From assembly GCA_964567595.1 (NCBI GenBank), contig CAZMNF010000001.1, positions 49,232-113,231 of the forward strand: DNA of 64,000 bases, read 5' to 3'. Position 1 is the stretch's first letter; every line of letters starts with the position of its first letter. A program made the position numbers and the translations under genes. This stretch comes from CAZMNF01 sp964567595 (GTDB lineage: Bacteria > Bipolaricaulota > Bipolaricaulia > RBG-16-55-9). Shown here piece after piece: positions 16,792-25,616 of the stretch. The notes under the pieces are model-generated. The model was not told where the DNA came from and ran no database searches. It was given only the letters and a program-made list of their open reading frames with translations.

Positions 16792-17133
16792 TCAGACGCT
16801 GACCTGGGCTGTCGTGTCCTTGACGGTTACGTGGTCGCCGTACTTGCGCTCGATCTCGTAAAGCCCCAACAGCATCGTCTCGAGGACGGCGTCGATCTCG
16901 CGGTTGAGAAGCTGATCGCGCTTCAACCGGAGCACCCACTCGTCCAGCTCGTTCTCGATCTCCGGATCAAGCTTGAGGTAGCGCTCCAGGCCGACCTTGG
17001 CCGTGTGCAACAGCGTCGTCACGCTCACCTCGGCCGCGAGCAGATCCGAGTCCGTCTCCTCGTCGTCGGAGCCGACCCAACGGATCTCGCGAATGCGCTG
17101 GTCTTCGTCGCGACTGATGTCAACCTGAATCAT
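16792..17133 (-). CDS. Prp-like protein lacking both catalytic residues
   Basis: A 113-aa protein between L21 and L27, the normal place of the ribosomal-processing cysteine protease Prp. The ends fit the family: MIQVDISRDEDQRI at the start and LETMLLGLYEIERKYGDHV near the C-terminus. In Prp the catalytic pair lies in GHAD...G and DIVCAxxS. Here these positions read VGSDDEE and DLLAAEVS, so both the His and the Cys are gone. It overlaps rplU by 4 nt (ATGA), so expression is coupled. Since L27 here has no leader to cleave, it may be a non-proteolytic assembly factor. The homology call rests on my manual alignment. Confidence 0.75.
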   Translation of the reverse strand: MIQVDISRDEDQRIREIRWVGSDDEETDSDLLAAEVSVTTLLHTAKVGLERYLKLDPEIENELDEWVLRLKRDQLLNREIDAVLETMLLGLYEIERKYGDHVTVKDTTAQVSV

Positions 17134-17450
17134 AGTTGGATCTCGCGAATGTGGCTCTGCGTGTAGCGCTGGCGGTGGCCCATCTTGCGCCGCTGCCGCT
17201 GCTTGCGCTTGTACGTGAGGACGGTGATCTTGTCGCCCTTGAACTCCTCGTCGACCGTGCCGACGACTTGCGCGCCGTCGACGTAGGGCTGGCCGACGGT
17301 GACCTCGTCCCCGTCGCGCACGAAAAGCACGCGGTCGAAGACGACCTCGTCGCCCGCGTCGTGGTCCGGCAGCCGCTCGGTAATGAGCGGCTCGCCCTCC
17401 TCAACGCGGTATTGCTTGCCACCGGTTTCCACCACTGCGTACTTCGCCAT
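17130..17450 (-). CDS. rplU: Ribosomal protein L21 (bL21)
   Basis: A 106-aa large-subunit protein. It starts MAKYAVVETGGKQYRVEEG and contains GDKITVLTYKRKQRQRRKMGHRQ, the typical basic tail, then YTQSHIREIQL. It is first in the rplU-(Prp-like)-rpmA cluster behind a good promoter at 17490-17518. AAGGTGA lies about 10 nt before the ATG. The stop overlaps the next start (ATGA). Confidence 0.97.
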   Translation of the reverse strand: MAKYAVVETGGKQYRVEEGEPLITERLPDHDAGDEVVFDRVLFVRDGDEVTVGQPYVDGAQVVGTVDEEFKGDKITVLTYKRKQRQRRKMGHRQRYTQSHIREIQL

Positions 17451-17489
17451 GAGTCGTCGTCACCTTGTTCGTCCGTCGGGTAGATGCGT

Positions 17490-17518
17490 ATTGTATCCGA
17501 GTCCCAAGGGCCTTTCAA
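17490..17518 (-). promoter_or_regulatory. Promoter of the rplU operon
   Basis: Minus strand TTGAAA (17518-17513), 17-bp spacer, TACAAT (17495-17490). It lies 40 bp before the rplU start, between rplU and the end of metG. Confidence 0.8.
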
Positions 17519-17529
17519 CACGACGTCGA

Positions 17530-19206
17530 CTAGGCGTCCGGCGTCTGCTTTGCCTGGACGATCGCCTCATACCGCTGCTGCAGCTCGTCGACGTCAATCT
17601 TCTCCAACAGCCGTTCCGTTTCGCCCATTGTGACTGTGTTCTCGGTGGGTCGCCCCACGTCATCGAGCGATGGGGCCGGCAGGCCGAGCACCCGATAGCT
17701 GCGCTCGGCGAACGACGGCACGAAGGGCTCGAGCAGAATCGCCAAGGCCTTGACGAGCTCGTAGGCACTGCGCATCGCGCCGGGATTGTGCGACTCCCAC
17801 GGCTTCTGCGACTGGACGAACTCGTTGCCGACGACCGCCAGTTCGCCGACCTCGCGGATCGCCGGCGCCAGCTGGCCCGACTCGATGGCTTCCGTGTACT
17901 TGCGTCGGGTCGCCTCAATGGCCGACTGGACCTTGGCGTCGATCTCGGTCGGCTCAAGCGTCCCTCCGTAGCGAGCATTCGTCAGCGACGCGACCCGATA
18001 CATCAGGTTGGCGATGTTGTTGACGAAGACGCCGTTGATCGCCTTGTCGAGGTCCTCCCAACTGAAGTTGATGTCGCGGTTCTCCGGCCGGAACATGAAC
18101 AGATAGAAGCGCCAATATTCGCTCGGCAACAGCTCCAAGGCCTCGTGACCGTACAGGCCGACGTTGCGCGTTTTGGAAAACTGCTCGCCGCCGATCCAGT
18201 TGAGATACTCCGTGGCCGAGATCTGATCCGGCAGGTGATAATCCATGCCGGAGGAGAGCAACTGCGCCGGGAAAAAGACGGTGTGAAAGGGGATGTTGTC
18301 CTTGCCTTGGGTGTAGACGTGCTTGACCGGGCCGTCTTTATGCTCTTCCAGCCAGAAGGGCTTCCACCCCTCAGGATCACCCTGCTCCTCGAAATACTGG
18401 ATCGTGGCGGAGACGTAGCCGAGCGCCGCCTCGGCCCACACGTAGAGCACTTTCCCCTCAGCCCCCGCGAAGGGAGCGGGGATGCCCCACTCGAGGTCTC
18501 GCGTCACAGCCCGTGGCTGCAGGCCCTCGTCCAGCAGGTTCTGTGTGAACGCCGCCACGTTGGCGCCGAAGTCCTTGCCGCCGACAAAGTCCTGCAATTG
18601 GGACTCGAGCTGGGGAAGATCGAGGTACCAGTGTCGAGTTGTTCTGAACGTAATCGTCTTCTGACCGCAAACGCGGCAGTGCGGATCGCTCAGTTCCTCC
18701 GGTTCCAACAGGGCCCCGCAATCGTCGCACTGGTTGCCGTAGGCGTCCGTCGAGCCACACTTTGGGCACGTCCCTTGTATGTAGCGATCGGCGAGGAAGA
18801 GCGCGTCGTGCGTGCAGTAGGCCCGGTCCTCCTCGCGGCTCGAGATGTAGCCGTTCGCCTCCGCGCGGCGGTACAGGTCCTGCGAGAAGCGATAGTGCGT
18901 GGACGCCTCGGTCGTCGTGTAGAACATGTCGATCTGGAAGCGCTCAATCAGATCGACGATCTGCTCGTGGACTTCCCGGTAGAGCTCCTCCGGGGATCGA
19001 CCCTGCTGACGGGCCTCGAATTCGACGTTCGTGCCGTGGGCGTCCGAGCCGCTGACGTGGAGCGCGTCCGCCCCCTTGAGGCGATAGTAGCGCATGAAGA
19101 CGTCCCCCGAGAGCAAGGAGCCGATCAGATTGCCCAGATGGGGAATGCTCGATGCGTACGGCCATGCGCTGCAGACCAAGACCTTGTCGGCGCCCAGTGC
19201 CACCAC
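17530..19206 (-). CDS. metG: Methionyl-tRNA synthetase
   Basis: A 558-aa class I synthetase. WPYASSIPHLGNLIGSLLSG carries the HIGH-type motif (HLGN). A zinc insert with four CxxC pairs follows: CPKCG, CDDCG and CRVCG are visible within about 140-178. QFSKTRN near residue 325 is the KMSKS-type loop. An anticodon-binding helical domain ends the protein; no C-terminal tRNA-binding EMAP domain is present. The start is one of two adjacent GTG codons (19206 or 19203) after GAGG. A possible promoter TTGGTC-N18-TATCGT lies just upstream, within the gap to the MFS gene. Confidence 0.95.
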   Translation of the reverse strand: MVALGADKVLVCSAWPYASSIPHLGNLIGSLLSGDVFMRYYRLKGADALHVSGSDAHGTNVEFEARQQGRSPEELYREVHEQIVDLIERFQIDMFYTTTEASTHYRFSQDLYRRAEANGYISSREEDRAYCTHDALFLADRYIQGTCPKCGSTDAYGNQCDDCGALLEPEELSDPHCRVCGQKTITFRTTRHWYLDLPQLESQLQDFVGGKDFGANVAAFTQNLLDEGLQPRAVTRDLEWGIPAPFAGAEGKVLYVWAEAALGYVSATIQYFEEQGDPEGWKPFWLEEHKDGPVKHVYTQGKDNIPFHTVFFPAQLLSSGMDYHLPDQISATEYLNWIGGEQFSKTRNVGLYGHEALELLPSEYWRFYLFMFRPENRDINFSWEDLDKAINGVFVNNIANLMYRVASLTNARYGGTLEPTEIDAKVQSAIEATRRKYTEAIESGQLAPAIREVGELAVVGNEFVQSQKPWESHNPGAMRSAYELVKALAILLEPFVPSFAERSYRVLGLPAPSLDDVGRPTENTVTMGETERLLEKIDVDELQQRYEAIVQAKQTPDA

Positions 19207-19268
19207 CTCAAATGCGGGGAAGGATGGCTCTACGATAGCAAATGGCTCACCGGCTGACCAACGGCAAG

Positions 19269-20663
19269 TCAGGCGTCAACGGACAGCGTCGCCTGTTCGC
19301 GGGGGCGTCGCTTCAGCCCAAGCCCCAAAAGGGCCAACAACAGGGCCACGCCCGCCGTGACCCCATAGGCCAACTGGTAGCCGCCCAGGCCACCGCCGTG
19401 GGAATCGATCACGGCCCCGATGACCGCGCCGCTCGCGAGCATTCCCATACGGGTCAGCATGCTGATCGCGCCTTGAGCCGAGGCACGATCGACCGCCGAG
19501 GCCTCGCCCAACATGATGTAGCGCAACGGCGCCCCGACCAGACTGGACAGCCCCAATCCCACGACGACCATGCTCGCGTAGAAGCCCGCAAGCTGATCGC
19601 CGAGGGCCGCGACGCCGCCCAGACCGAACGCCAACATGACGGTTCCGAACAGAATCACCCAGCGGGAGCCGATTGCGTCCAACGCCCGGCCCAACAGCGG
19701 GGCACCGATCGCCATGGACACGACCACGGGCACCAGCATGAACGCCGCCGTCGAGCTCGTGACGCCATAGACCGTGACCAACAGCCCGGGGATGAACACG
19801 AGCGCGCCCTCGAAGAAGCCGGCCCCGAGGGCAAGCAACCCGGCCAGCCGAGATTGGCGCGACCCGAACAACCGGGGCGAGAGAACGGGATCGCTCGCGC
19901 GGCGCTCCAGCGCGACGAACACGGGAACGAGCACGGCCCCGAGCAGCAGGAACGGCCCGATCTCCGCCGACGTCACGCTCTCGAGCAGGTTCTGCGTGTC
20001 CAGCTGATCGAGCCCGTAGGTCAGGCCGGCAAGGGCCCCGCTGAGCGTCAGCATGCCCAGCCAGTCGAACGGGCTCGGCGTCGGTTCGTGGTGGGTCGGC
20101 AGCAGCCGCCAGCCGACGCCGACCAGGCCCACAGCAACGGGCAGATTGATGAGAAAGATCCAGCGCCAGCCGAGCATCAGCAGCGCGCCGCTCAGAATGG
20201 GCCCGATCAAAAACGCAATCCCGAAGACGGCCCCGAGCAGTCCCAACGCTCGACCTCGGCGATCCGCCGGAAACGTGTCGCCGATGACGGCGCTGGCGAC
20301 GGGAAAGATGCCGCCGGAGCCGAGGCCCTGTACAGCCCGGCCAAGCAGCAGCGCGGCAAACGACGGGGCCGTCGCGACGAGCAAGGATCCGATCGCAAAC
20401 AGCGTCACGTCGAGAACGTAGATCGAGCGTCGGCCGAAGCGATCGGCCAACTTGGCCATGAGCGGCGTCCCAACGAGGTTGAACAGCACATAGATCGTAA
20501 AAATCCAGGCCAGCACGCGTTCGCCGACGCCGAAGGCATCCTGGAGCGTGGGCAACACCGGGCCGATGATGGCGATGTCGAGCGCGCCCATCAGGACACC
20601 CACAAACAGGAGGATCAGCAGGCGTCGTTGCGTCGGCTGATCAGCCGGAGTTGCCTCATCCAT
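19269..20663 (-). CDS. MFS drug/proton antiporter-type transporter
   Basis: A 464-aa membrane protein with 12 or more hydrophobic segments. Motif A of the major facilitator superfamily is present as MAKLADRFGRRSIY, motif B/C-type glycine-rich helices follow (GRAVQGLGSGGIFPVASAVI, LGAVFGIAFLIGPILSG), and LDIAIIGPVLP in helix 1 resembles the DHA1/DHA2 motif. It should export small molecules using the proton gradient; the substrate is unknown. It starts at the last base of rnhB's stop (shared nucleotide 20663), so the two genes are likely cotranscribed. Confidence 0.9.
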   Translation of the reverse strand: MDEATPADQPTQRRLLILLFVGVLMGALDIAIIGPVLPTLQDAFGVGERVLAWIFTIYVLFNLVGTPLMAKLADRFGRRSIYVLDVTLFAIGSLLVATAPSFAALLLGRAVQGLGSGGIFPVASAVIGDTFPADRRGRALGLLGAVFGIAFLIGPILSGALLMLGWRWIFLINLPVAVGLVGVGWRLLPTHHEPTPSPFDWLGMLTLSGALAGLTYGLDQLDTQNLLESVTSAEIGPFLLLGAVLVPVFVALERRASDPVLSPRLFGSRQSRLAGLLALGAGFFEGALVFIPGLLVTVYGVTSSTAAFMLVPVVVSMAIGAPLLGRALDAIGSRWVILFGTVMLAFGLGGVAALGDQLAGFYASMVVVGLGLSSLVGAPLRYIMLGEASAVDRASAQGAISMLTRMGMLASGAVIGAVIDSHGGGLGGYQLAYGVTAGVALLLALLGLGLKRRPREQATLSVDA

Positions 20664-21394
20664 CAGTCAGGTCTCGGCGGCGTGTGAGTCCGTTGTGGAT
20701 CGGGGCTCGTCTCGATCAGTCGCTTCGCCGAGTGCTCGCGAACGATTGCCTGGACCGTGCCCCAGCGAGTTCGGACACATGCGGGGAACGACCGGTGTGC
20801 AGCGTACCACTCGTTCAGGAAGCGCTTGGTTTTGGGATCGGCCGGATAGCCGCTGCCGAAGTCGCCGTAGATGGCGTGGAGCCGCTCGATAGCTGCGTCG
20901 CGATAGACCTTCGCCAGGATCGAGGCGGCGGCCACGACGGGATAGTTGGCGTCGGCCTGGTTTTCGGCCGTGATCGCCATCACGTTGGACGGGCAGCGCT
21001 GCTGGACCATGTCCACGAACGTCGGGATGGCCCGCGGTCCGACCGGCGCGTCCACGTAGAGCGCGTCGGGGGCGAGCTCGTCCACGACGTGGGCGATCGC
21101 GCTCAGCTCGACGGCGTTGAGGTTGCCCGCCAGTTGGCGAGGCGCGAAGGCGAGGATGCGGGTGTTCATCGCGATCGCTCGGATCCCCTCAACCATCGAG
21201 CGGCGTCGTTCGGCGGACAGCGCTTTGGAGTCGCGAACCCCGAGGTCGGTCAAGTGCGCCTCCGAGGCGGGATCGATCAGCACCCCGGCCACGACGAGCG
21301 GCCCGATCGCCGGCCCTCGCCCGGCCTCGTCGATGCCCAATCGGGTGGTGGGATCAGCATCGGTTGATGCAGCTGGAACGCCCGTTAGTGCCAT
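20663..21394 (-). CDS. rnhB: Ribonuclease HII, archaeal/eukaryotic type
   Basis: A 243-aa enzyme that removes ribonucleotides from DNA. The start at 21394 follows GAGGG 5 nt upstream; the open frame extends 41 codons further without support. The catalytic motif is LGIDEAGRGPAIGPLVVAGV, then VRDSKALSAERRR, DALYVDAPVG, QADANYPVVAAASILAKVYRD and YGDFGSGYPADPKTKRFL. The GRGPxIGPLVVAG, KAD-like and GSGYPxDPKT segments are those of archaeal RNase HII and eukaryotic H2A, not of standard bacterial RnhB (GRGPLAGPVVAAAV). It is divergent from rnz. Confidence 0.92.
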   Translation of the reverse strand: MALTGVPAASTDADPTTRLGIDEAGRGPAIGPLVVAGVLIDPASEAHLTDLGVRDSKALSAERRRSMVEGIRAIAMNTRILAFAPRQLAGNLNAVELSAIAHVVDELAPDALYVDAPVGPRAIPTFVDMVQQRCPSNVMAITAENQADANYPVVAAASILAKVYRDAAIERLHAIYGDFGSGYPADPKTKRFLNEWYAAHRSFPACVRTRWGTVQAIVREHSAKRLIETSPDPQRTHTPPRPD

Positions 21395-21422
21395 TGAAGC
21401 CCTCACATCGAGGGTATACAAT
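21394..21422 (+). promoter_or_regulatory. Promoter of the rnz gene pair
   Basis: TTGAAG (21394-21399), 17-bp spacer, TACAAT (21417-21422) on the plus strand. It leaves a leader of roughly 65 nt before rnz and overlaps the start of rnhB on the other strand. Confidence 0.65.
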
Positions 21423-21494
21423 AGCGCATCTTTCGGCAATTCTGATGGGATGATCCATGCGCAAACCACCCGCGCGCAACGATAGGCTGAGGCC

Positions 21495-22340
21495 ATGAAG
21501 TTCCTCGTGTACTCCAAGGGTCTGTACGCGACATGGGTCTACTACGCGCCGGACCGGCTGGCGTTCGACGCCGGCGAGGGCCTGAGCAGCATCCTGGGCA
21601 ACAAGTGCTTCGCCATCCAGCGGGTGTTCCTCTCCCATGGCCACGCCGACCATATTTCGGGGCTGATCGGGCTGATCAACATCCGCAATACGGCCATGGG
21701 CGACACGGCGAAGCCCTTGACGATCTATTATCCGAAGGATAACTGGCGAATCCTGGAACTGATCGCCTACATCGCCCGCACGAACGCCAAACTCGACTAC
21801 GATCTCGACTGGGTCCCCCTGGAGCCCGGCGATCGCGTCACGGTGTTCGAGGGCCAGCTTGACCGCTACGTGGAGGCGTTCGAGACCGTACACACGCGGC
21901 ACGAAGCCTCGCTCGGCTACAACGTCATCGAGGTCCGCCAACGCTTGAAGGCCGAGTATCAGTCGCTGAGCCAGGACGAGATTGCCGCGCTCGTGCGCGA
22001 GCGCGGCCGGGAGGCGATCACGACGACGTATGCAAAGAATCTCGTCTCCTACGGCGGCGACTCCCGCGCGATCGATGCGGACAAGATCCGCGACACCGAC
22101 GTGCTCTTCCACGACGCGACATTCCTGGAGGAAGCCGACCGCGAGACGCCGACGCACGCCACGCTCGACGAAGCCATCGAGGTTGCCCACGCGGCCAACG
22201 TCCAAGACACGCTGTACGCGTTCCATCTCTCCTCGCGCTATCGGCCCAATCTGGAGACGTATGCCGCCTACGTGGACAAGCTGGAGACGCCGTTCGATGT
22301 CCATCTCGTGCCGCCCGGTCGCATCTCCCGATACGAGTGA
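21495..22340 (+). CDS. Ribonuclease Z-like MBL-fold nuclease
   Basis: A 281-aa metallo-beta-lactamase-fold protein. SHGHADHISGL gives the zinc ligands His48, His50, Asp52 and His53. HATLDEAIEVA near 215 matches the HEAT motif, and FHLSSRY matches the tHfSsRY element of tRNase Z, which trims tRNA 3' ends. The usual N-terminal strand FLGTGSAxP is absent and the protein starts a little later, at MKFLVYSKGLYATWVYY, so this is a divergent family member. GAGG lies 5 nt upstream. Its stop overlaps the next start by 4 nt (GTGA). Confidence 0.82.
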   Translation: MKFLVYSKGLYATWVYYAPDRLAFDAGEGLSSILGNKCFAIQRVFLSHGHADHISGLIGLINIRNTAMGDTAKPLTIYYPKDNWRILELIAYIARTNAKLDYDLDWVPLEPGDRVTVFEGQLDRYVEAFETVHTRHEASLGYNVIEVRQRLKAEYQSLSQDEIAALVRERGREAITTTYAKNLVSYGGDSRAIDADKIRDTDVLFHDATFLEEADRETPTHATLDEAIEVAHAANVQDTLYAFHLSSRYRPNLETYAAYVDKLETPFDVHLVPPGRISRYE

Positions 22341-23227
22341 CCGTCGATGAGGTGGTGCCCTTGACGCATCCCGACCCTCGCATCCAACAGCTTGCTGAGG
22401 GAATCTGGATTTATCTTCCGGAGTGGCAACGCCTGGAGCCGACGATAGGGCTCGTCTCCACCGGCGAAGGCTGGGTCCTGATCGACAGCGGCAACTCCCC
22501 CGCGCACGCCCGACGCGTCCTAGACGCCATGCGCCGCATACGCGACGTCCCCGTCGCCTACGTGATCAACACGCATCGCCACTTCGACCACGCCTTCGGC
22601 AATCAGGCCTTCGACGCGCCCGTCATCGCCAGCCAGCAATGCCGCCGGCGCTTCCGCGCCAACCTCGACGACGACTGGGCGCCGCACCGCGTGCAGCGCT
22701 GGCTCCGCGACGAGATGCTACCGCACGTGCCCACGCTTGCGCTGGCCGACTTCGAGGGGCTTGCGCCCGTTCCGCCGTCGGTCAGCTTCCAGTCATCGAT
22801 GACGTTGGACGTGGGCGAGACGGAGTTGCGACTCTTCCCCTCGCATGGGGCTCACAGCGACGATCATATCAGCGCGTTCCTGCCCGAACAGCAGATCCTG
22901 TTTATCAGTGACACGTTCTACTTCCACGAATCCGAAGGCCAGATCACCCGCTGGCTGAAGCTCTTGGACGAGCTGGTTCACTACGAGGCGGAGACGATCG
23001 TGCCCGGCCACGAGCCGCCCTACGATCGGATGACGTTCGAGCTGCTGCGTGCTTACGGCCACGAGCTGTTGGAGGTCGTCATCTCCGCGATTCGCTCCCA
23101 AACGCCCGAGGACGAGATCGTCCAAATTCCGCTCTCCAAGCGCTACGACCGGATTCCGTTTCTGAACGCCAAGACGCATCGACGCCTCGTGCAGGCCGCG
23201 TATCGTGAGCTGACCCAGTCGGCTTGA
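22337..23227 (+). CDS. MBL-fold metallohydrolase
   Basis: A 296-aa protein with the zinc motif THRHFDHAFGN (HxHxDH, near residue 80), the second-site histidine in PSHGAHSDDH, ISDTFYFHE and VPGHEPPYD. This is the glyoxalase-II/beta-lactamase-like branch, of unknown substrate. Translation starts at a GTG overlapping the rnz stop, so expression is coupled. It carries an extended C-terminal helical region (about 230-296). The 293 bp up to sodA hold the sodA promoter and otherwise no clear feature. Confidence 0.82.
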   Translation: MTVDEVVPLTHPDPRIQQLAEGIWIYLPEWQRLEPTIGLVSTGEGWVLIDSGNSPAHARRVLDAMRRIRDVPVAYVINTHRHFDHAFGNQAFDAPVIASQQCRRRFRANLDDDWAPHRVQRWLRDEMLPHVPTLALADFEGLAPVPPSVSFQSSMTLDVGETELRLFPSHGAHSDDHISAFLPEQQILFISDTFYFHESEGQITRWLKLLDELVHYEAETIVPGHEPPYDRMTFELLRAYGHELLEVVISAIRSQTPEDEIVQIPLSKRYDRIPFLNAKTHRRLVQAAYRELTQSA

Positions 23228-23417
23228 TCGGCCACGCGCGCCCTTGAGATAGACGATCAATAGGGCTTCGGAGACGTATGTCTGTAGCAGCCCAACGGCG
23301 GTTTGCGGCACGCAGCTCCTGGCGTGAACTGACACAGTCCGTGACGGCATGCGCGCGGAGCATAAACCGCCGCACAGTCGAGGGGTTGGAGGCGGTGGAT
23401 GGACGTCCGTGCCACGC

Positions 23418-23446
23418 TTGACAGCCCTTATGCACGGGGCTACGAT
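23418..23446 (+). promoter_or_regulatory. Promoter of sodA
   Basis: TTGACA (23418-23423), 17-bp spacer, TACGAT (23441-23446). The expected leader is about 70 nt before the ATG at 23521. Within 23228-23417 I see no gene or clear operator. Confidence 0.75.
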
Positions 23447-23520
23447 AGTCGCGTTCCCCGGTATTTCCCGGTGTGGAAGCGAACTGAACGCATATCTCTC
23501 AACAAAGGAGTGACGCGCCC

Positions 23521-24135
23521 ATGGCGTTCGAACTGCCCGACCTGCCTTATGACTTCAACGCGCTTGAGCCCCACATTGACGAACAGACCATGCGCATCCA
23601 CCACGACAAGCACCACAACGCCTACACCAACAACCTCAACAAGGCGCTTGAGAAGTACCCCCAGCTTCAGAGCAAGTCCATCGAAGACCTCTTGGGCAAC
23701 ATTGAGGCCGTCCCCTCGGATATCCGCGGCGCGGTCAACTTCCACGGCGGCGGCTTCTACAATCACGCCGTGTTCTGGAAGAACATGAGCCCCAACGGCG
23801 GCGGGCAGCCGAGCGGCGAGCTGGCCGACGCCATCAACGACACCTTCGGAAGCTTTGAGCAGTTCCAAGAGCAGTTCAAGGCCGCGGCCACGAGCATCCA
23901 GGGCAGCGGCTGGGCCTGGCTGGCCCGCAATCCGCTGACGGGCGGCTTGGAGATTCGCCAGATGCCCAACCAGACCAGCATCCTCACGGAAGGGCTGGTT
24001 CCGGTCGTCGGCATCGACATGTGGGAGCACGCGTTCTACCTGAAGCATCAGAACAACAAGGGTGCCTACGTGGACGAGTGGTGGAACGTCGTCAACTGGG
24101 ATGACGCCGCCCAGCGCTTCCAGAACGCGATGTAA
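23521..24135 (+). CDS. sodA: Superoxide dismutase, Fe/Mn family
   Basis: A 204-aa cytoplasmic enzyme that dismutates superoxide. Metal ligands are seen in order: His in MRIHHDKHHNAY (about residue 27), His in FYNHAVFW (about 81), and Asp/His in GIDMWEHAFYL (about 163-167). GGGQPSGELADAI and WAWLARNP are typical. Mn versus Fe use cannot be settled by eye. AAAGGAG lies about 10 nt before the ATG, and a strong promoter and a terminator flank it, so it is monocistronic. Confidence 0.96.
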   Translation: MAFELPDLPYDFNALEPHIDEQTMRIHHDKHHNAYTNNLNKALEKYPQLQSKSIEDLLGNIEAVPSDIRGAVNFHGGGFYNHAVFWKNMSPNGGGQPSGELADAINDTFGSFEQFQEQFKAAATSIQGSGWAWLARNPLTGGLEIRQMPNQTSILTEGLVPVVGIDMWEHAFYLKHQNNKGAYVDEWWNVVNWDDAAQRFQNAM

Positions 24136-24142
24136 GCTCGAA

Positions 24143-24190
24143 CGCGGGCCGGGCCCCGGAGACTACGGGACCGGCCCGCGTCGGTCGTTT
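24143..24190 (+). terminator. Intrinsic terminator after sodA
   Basis: CGCGGGCCGG (24143-24152) pairs perfectly with CCGGCCCGCG (24171-24180), followed by TCGGTCGTTT. The remaining 170 bp up to apgM show no clear promoter. Confidence 0.7.
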
Positions 24191-24363
24191 CCCGAGACAG
24201 CCACCCCGTCGTCAGTGGCCCAGAGGGAGATGCCCCCGTCGCCGGCCAACCCTCGTAACATCAAGACGGTCGGCCGTGCTCACGCAAACGGGGACGCACG
24301 GCGTCGGCGCCCGGTCTCCACTGACGAGAGGTCCAAGTCTCATCGGCCAAGGATGGGCACACC

Positions 24364-25590
24364 ATGAAGGGGATCTTCATCATCGCCGACGGCCTCGGCG
24401 GTCGGCCAACGGACGTCGAGGGCCATACGTGCCTCGAAGCGGCACAGACGCCGCGCATTAACGAGTTGGCGGCGCGCGGCGCCGTCGGCCTGATGGACCC
24501 GATCGACCCCGGCGTGCGACCGGGAAGCGACGTCGCCCATCTGTCCCTTTTCGGCTACGACCCTTACAACGAGTACCCCGGCCGCGGCGTCTTTGAAGCC
24601 GTGGGGGTCGGGCTCGACGTGCGGCCGGGCGACGTCTGCTTCCGGACGAACTTCGCCACGATCGACGAGGACTTCATCGTCGAGGATCGCCGGGCCGGGC
24701 GCATCGAATCGGGCCAGCTCGAGCTGGAGCAGGCGCTCGGCGAGCTCGATCTCGGCGACGACGTGGACGTCATCTTCAAAGCGAGCACCGAACATCGCGG
24801 CGCGCTCATCCTGCGCGGGTCCGGCCTTTCCGCGTCGATCACCGAAGCGGATCCCCACGAGCCCGGACAGCCAGTGTGGGACGTCCGGCCCACGGACCGC
24901 ACCGACGAAGCAGCCCACACGGCCGAGCTCGTCAACGCGCTGTTGCGTCAAGCCTATGAGATCCTGAACGACCTGCCGATCAACCGACAGCGCCAGGGAG
25001 CGGGCCAACCGCCCGCGAACGTGATCCTTCCTCGAGGCGCGGCGGCCGCGCCGCATTTCGAGACGCTGCCCGAGAAGTACGGGGTTCAGGGCAGCGTGAT
25101 CGGCGGCGGTGCGCTCTACATCGGCATCGGCAAGCTGCTCGGCTTGGAACATCATCCCGTCGAGGGCGCCACGGGCGGGCTCGACACCAACCTCGTCAAC
25201 AAAGCTGACGCGGCGATCGAGGAGGTTCAGGCCAAGGATTTCGTGTTCCTCCACATCAAGGGGACGGACTCGGCCGGTCATGACCACAACGCCGCGGCCA
25301 AGATCGACTTCATTGAGGAAATCGACGCCGCCGTCGGTCGGATTGCTGATCATCTGGACTGGAACGAGACGCACCTCGCATTCACGGGCGATCATTGCAC
25401 GCCTATCGTCTACGGCGACCACACGGCCGAACCCGTGCCCGTGCTGTTTGCCGGTTGCAACGTGATTCCCGACACCGCAGAACGCTTTGGCGAACGCGTC
25501 GCTCAAAGCGGTGGATTGGGCCGCTTCTCCGGCCAGGTGATCCCGATCATTGCCAGTTATGCCAATTGGCTCAAGAAATACGGCGCCTGA
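24364..25590 (+). CDS. apgM: Cofactor-independent phosphoglycerate mutase, archaeal ApgM type
   Basis: A 408-aa alkaline-phosphatase-superfamily enzyme that interconverts 3- and 2-phosphoglycerate in glycolysis. IIADGLGGRPT supplies a metal-binding Asp near the N-terminus, RPGSDVAHLSLFGYDP the catalytic Ser, GGLDTNLVNKADA and HIKGTDSAGHDHN further ligands, and TGDHCTPIVYGDHT the C-terminal metal cluster. The layout and length match the archaeal aPGAM group rather than the 510-aa bacterial GpmI. The start has only a weak Shine-Dalgarno sequence. Ferritin follows 26 nt later. Confidence 0.9.
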   Translation: MKGIFIIADGLGGRPTDVEGHTCLEAAQTPRINELAARGAVGLMDPIDPGVRPGSDVAHLSLFGYDPYNEYPGRGVFEAVGVGLDVRPGDVCFRTNFATIDEDFIVEDRRAGRIESGQLELEQALGELDLGDDVDVIFKASTEHRGALILRGSGLSASITEADPHEPGQPVWDVRPTDRTDEAAHTAELVNALLRQAYEILNDLPINRQRQGAGQPPANVILPRGAAAAPHFETLPEKYGVQGSVIGGGALYIGIGKLLGLEHHPVEGATGGLDTNLVNKADAAIEEVQAKDFVFLHIKGTDSAGHDHNAAAKIDFIEEIDAAVGRIADHLDWNETHLAFTGDHCTPIVYGDHTAEPVPVLFAGCNVIPDTAERFGERVAQSGGLGRFSGQVIPIIASYANWLKKYGA

Positions 25591-25616
25591 CACGGCCGAC
25601 TTAAAAGGAGGAAGTC

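Noticed and set aside
17299..19257. Plus-strand open frame of 652 codons opposite metG
   Set aside because: metG is unambiguous; the antisense product shows no domain or ribosome site.
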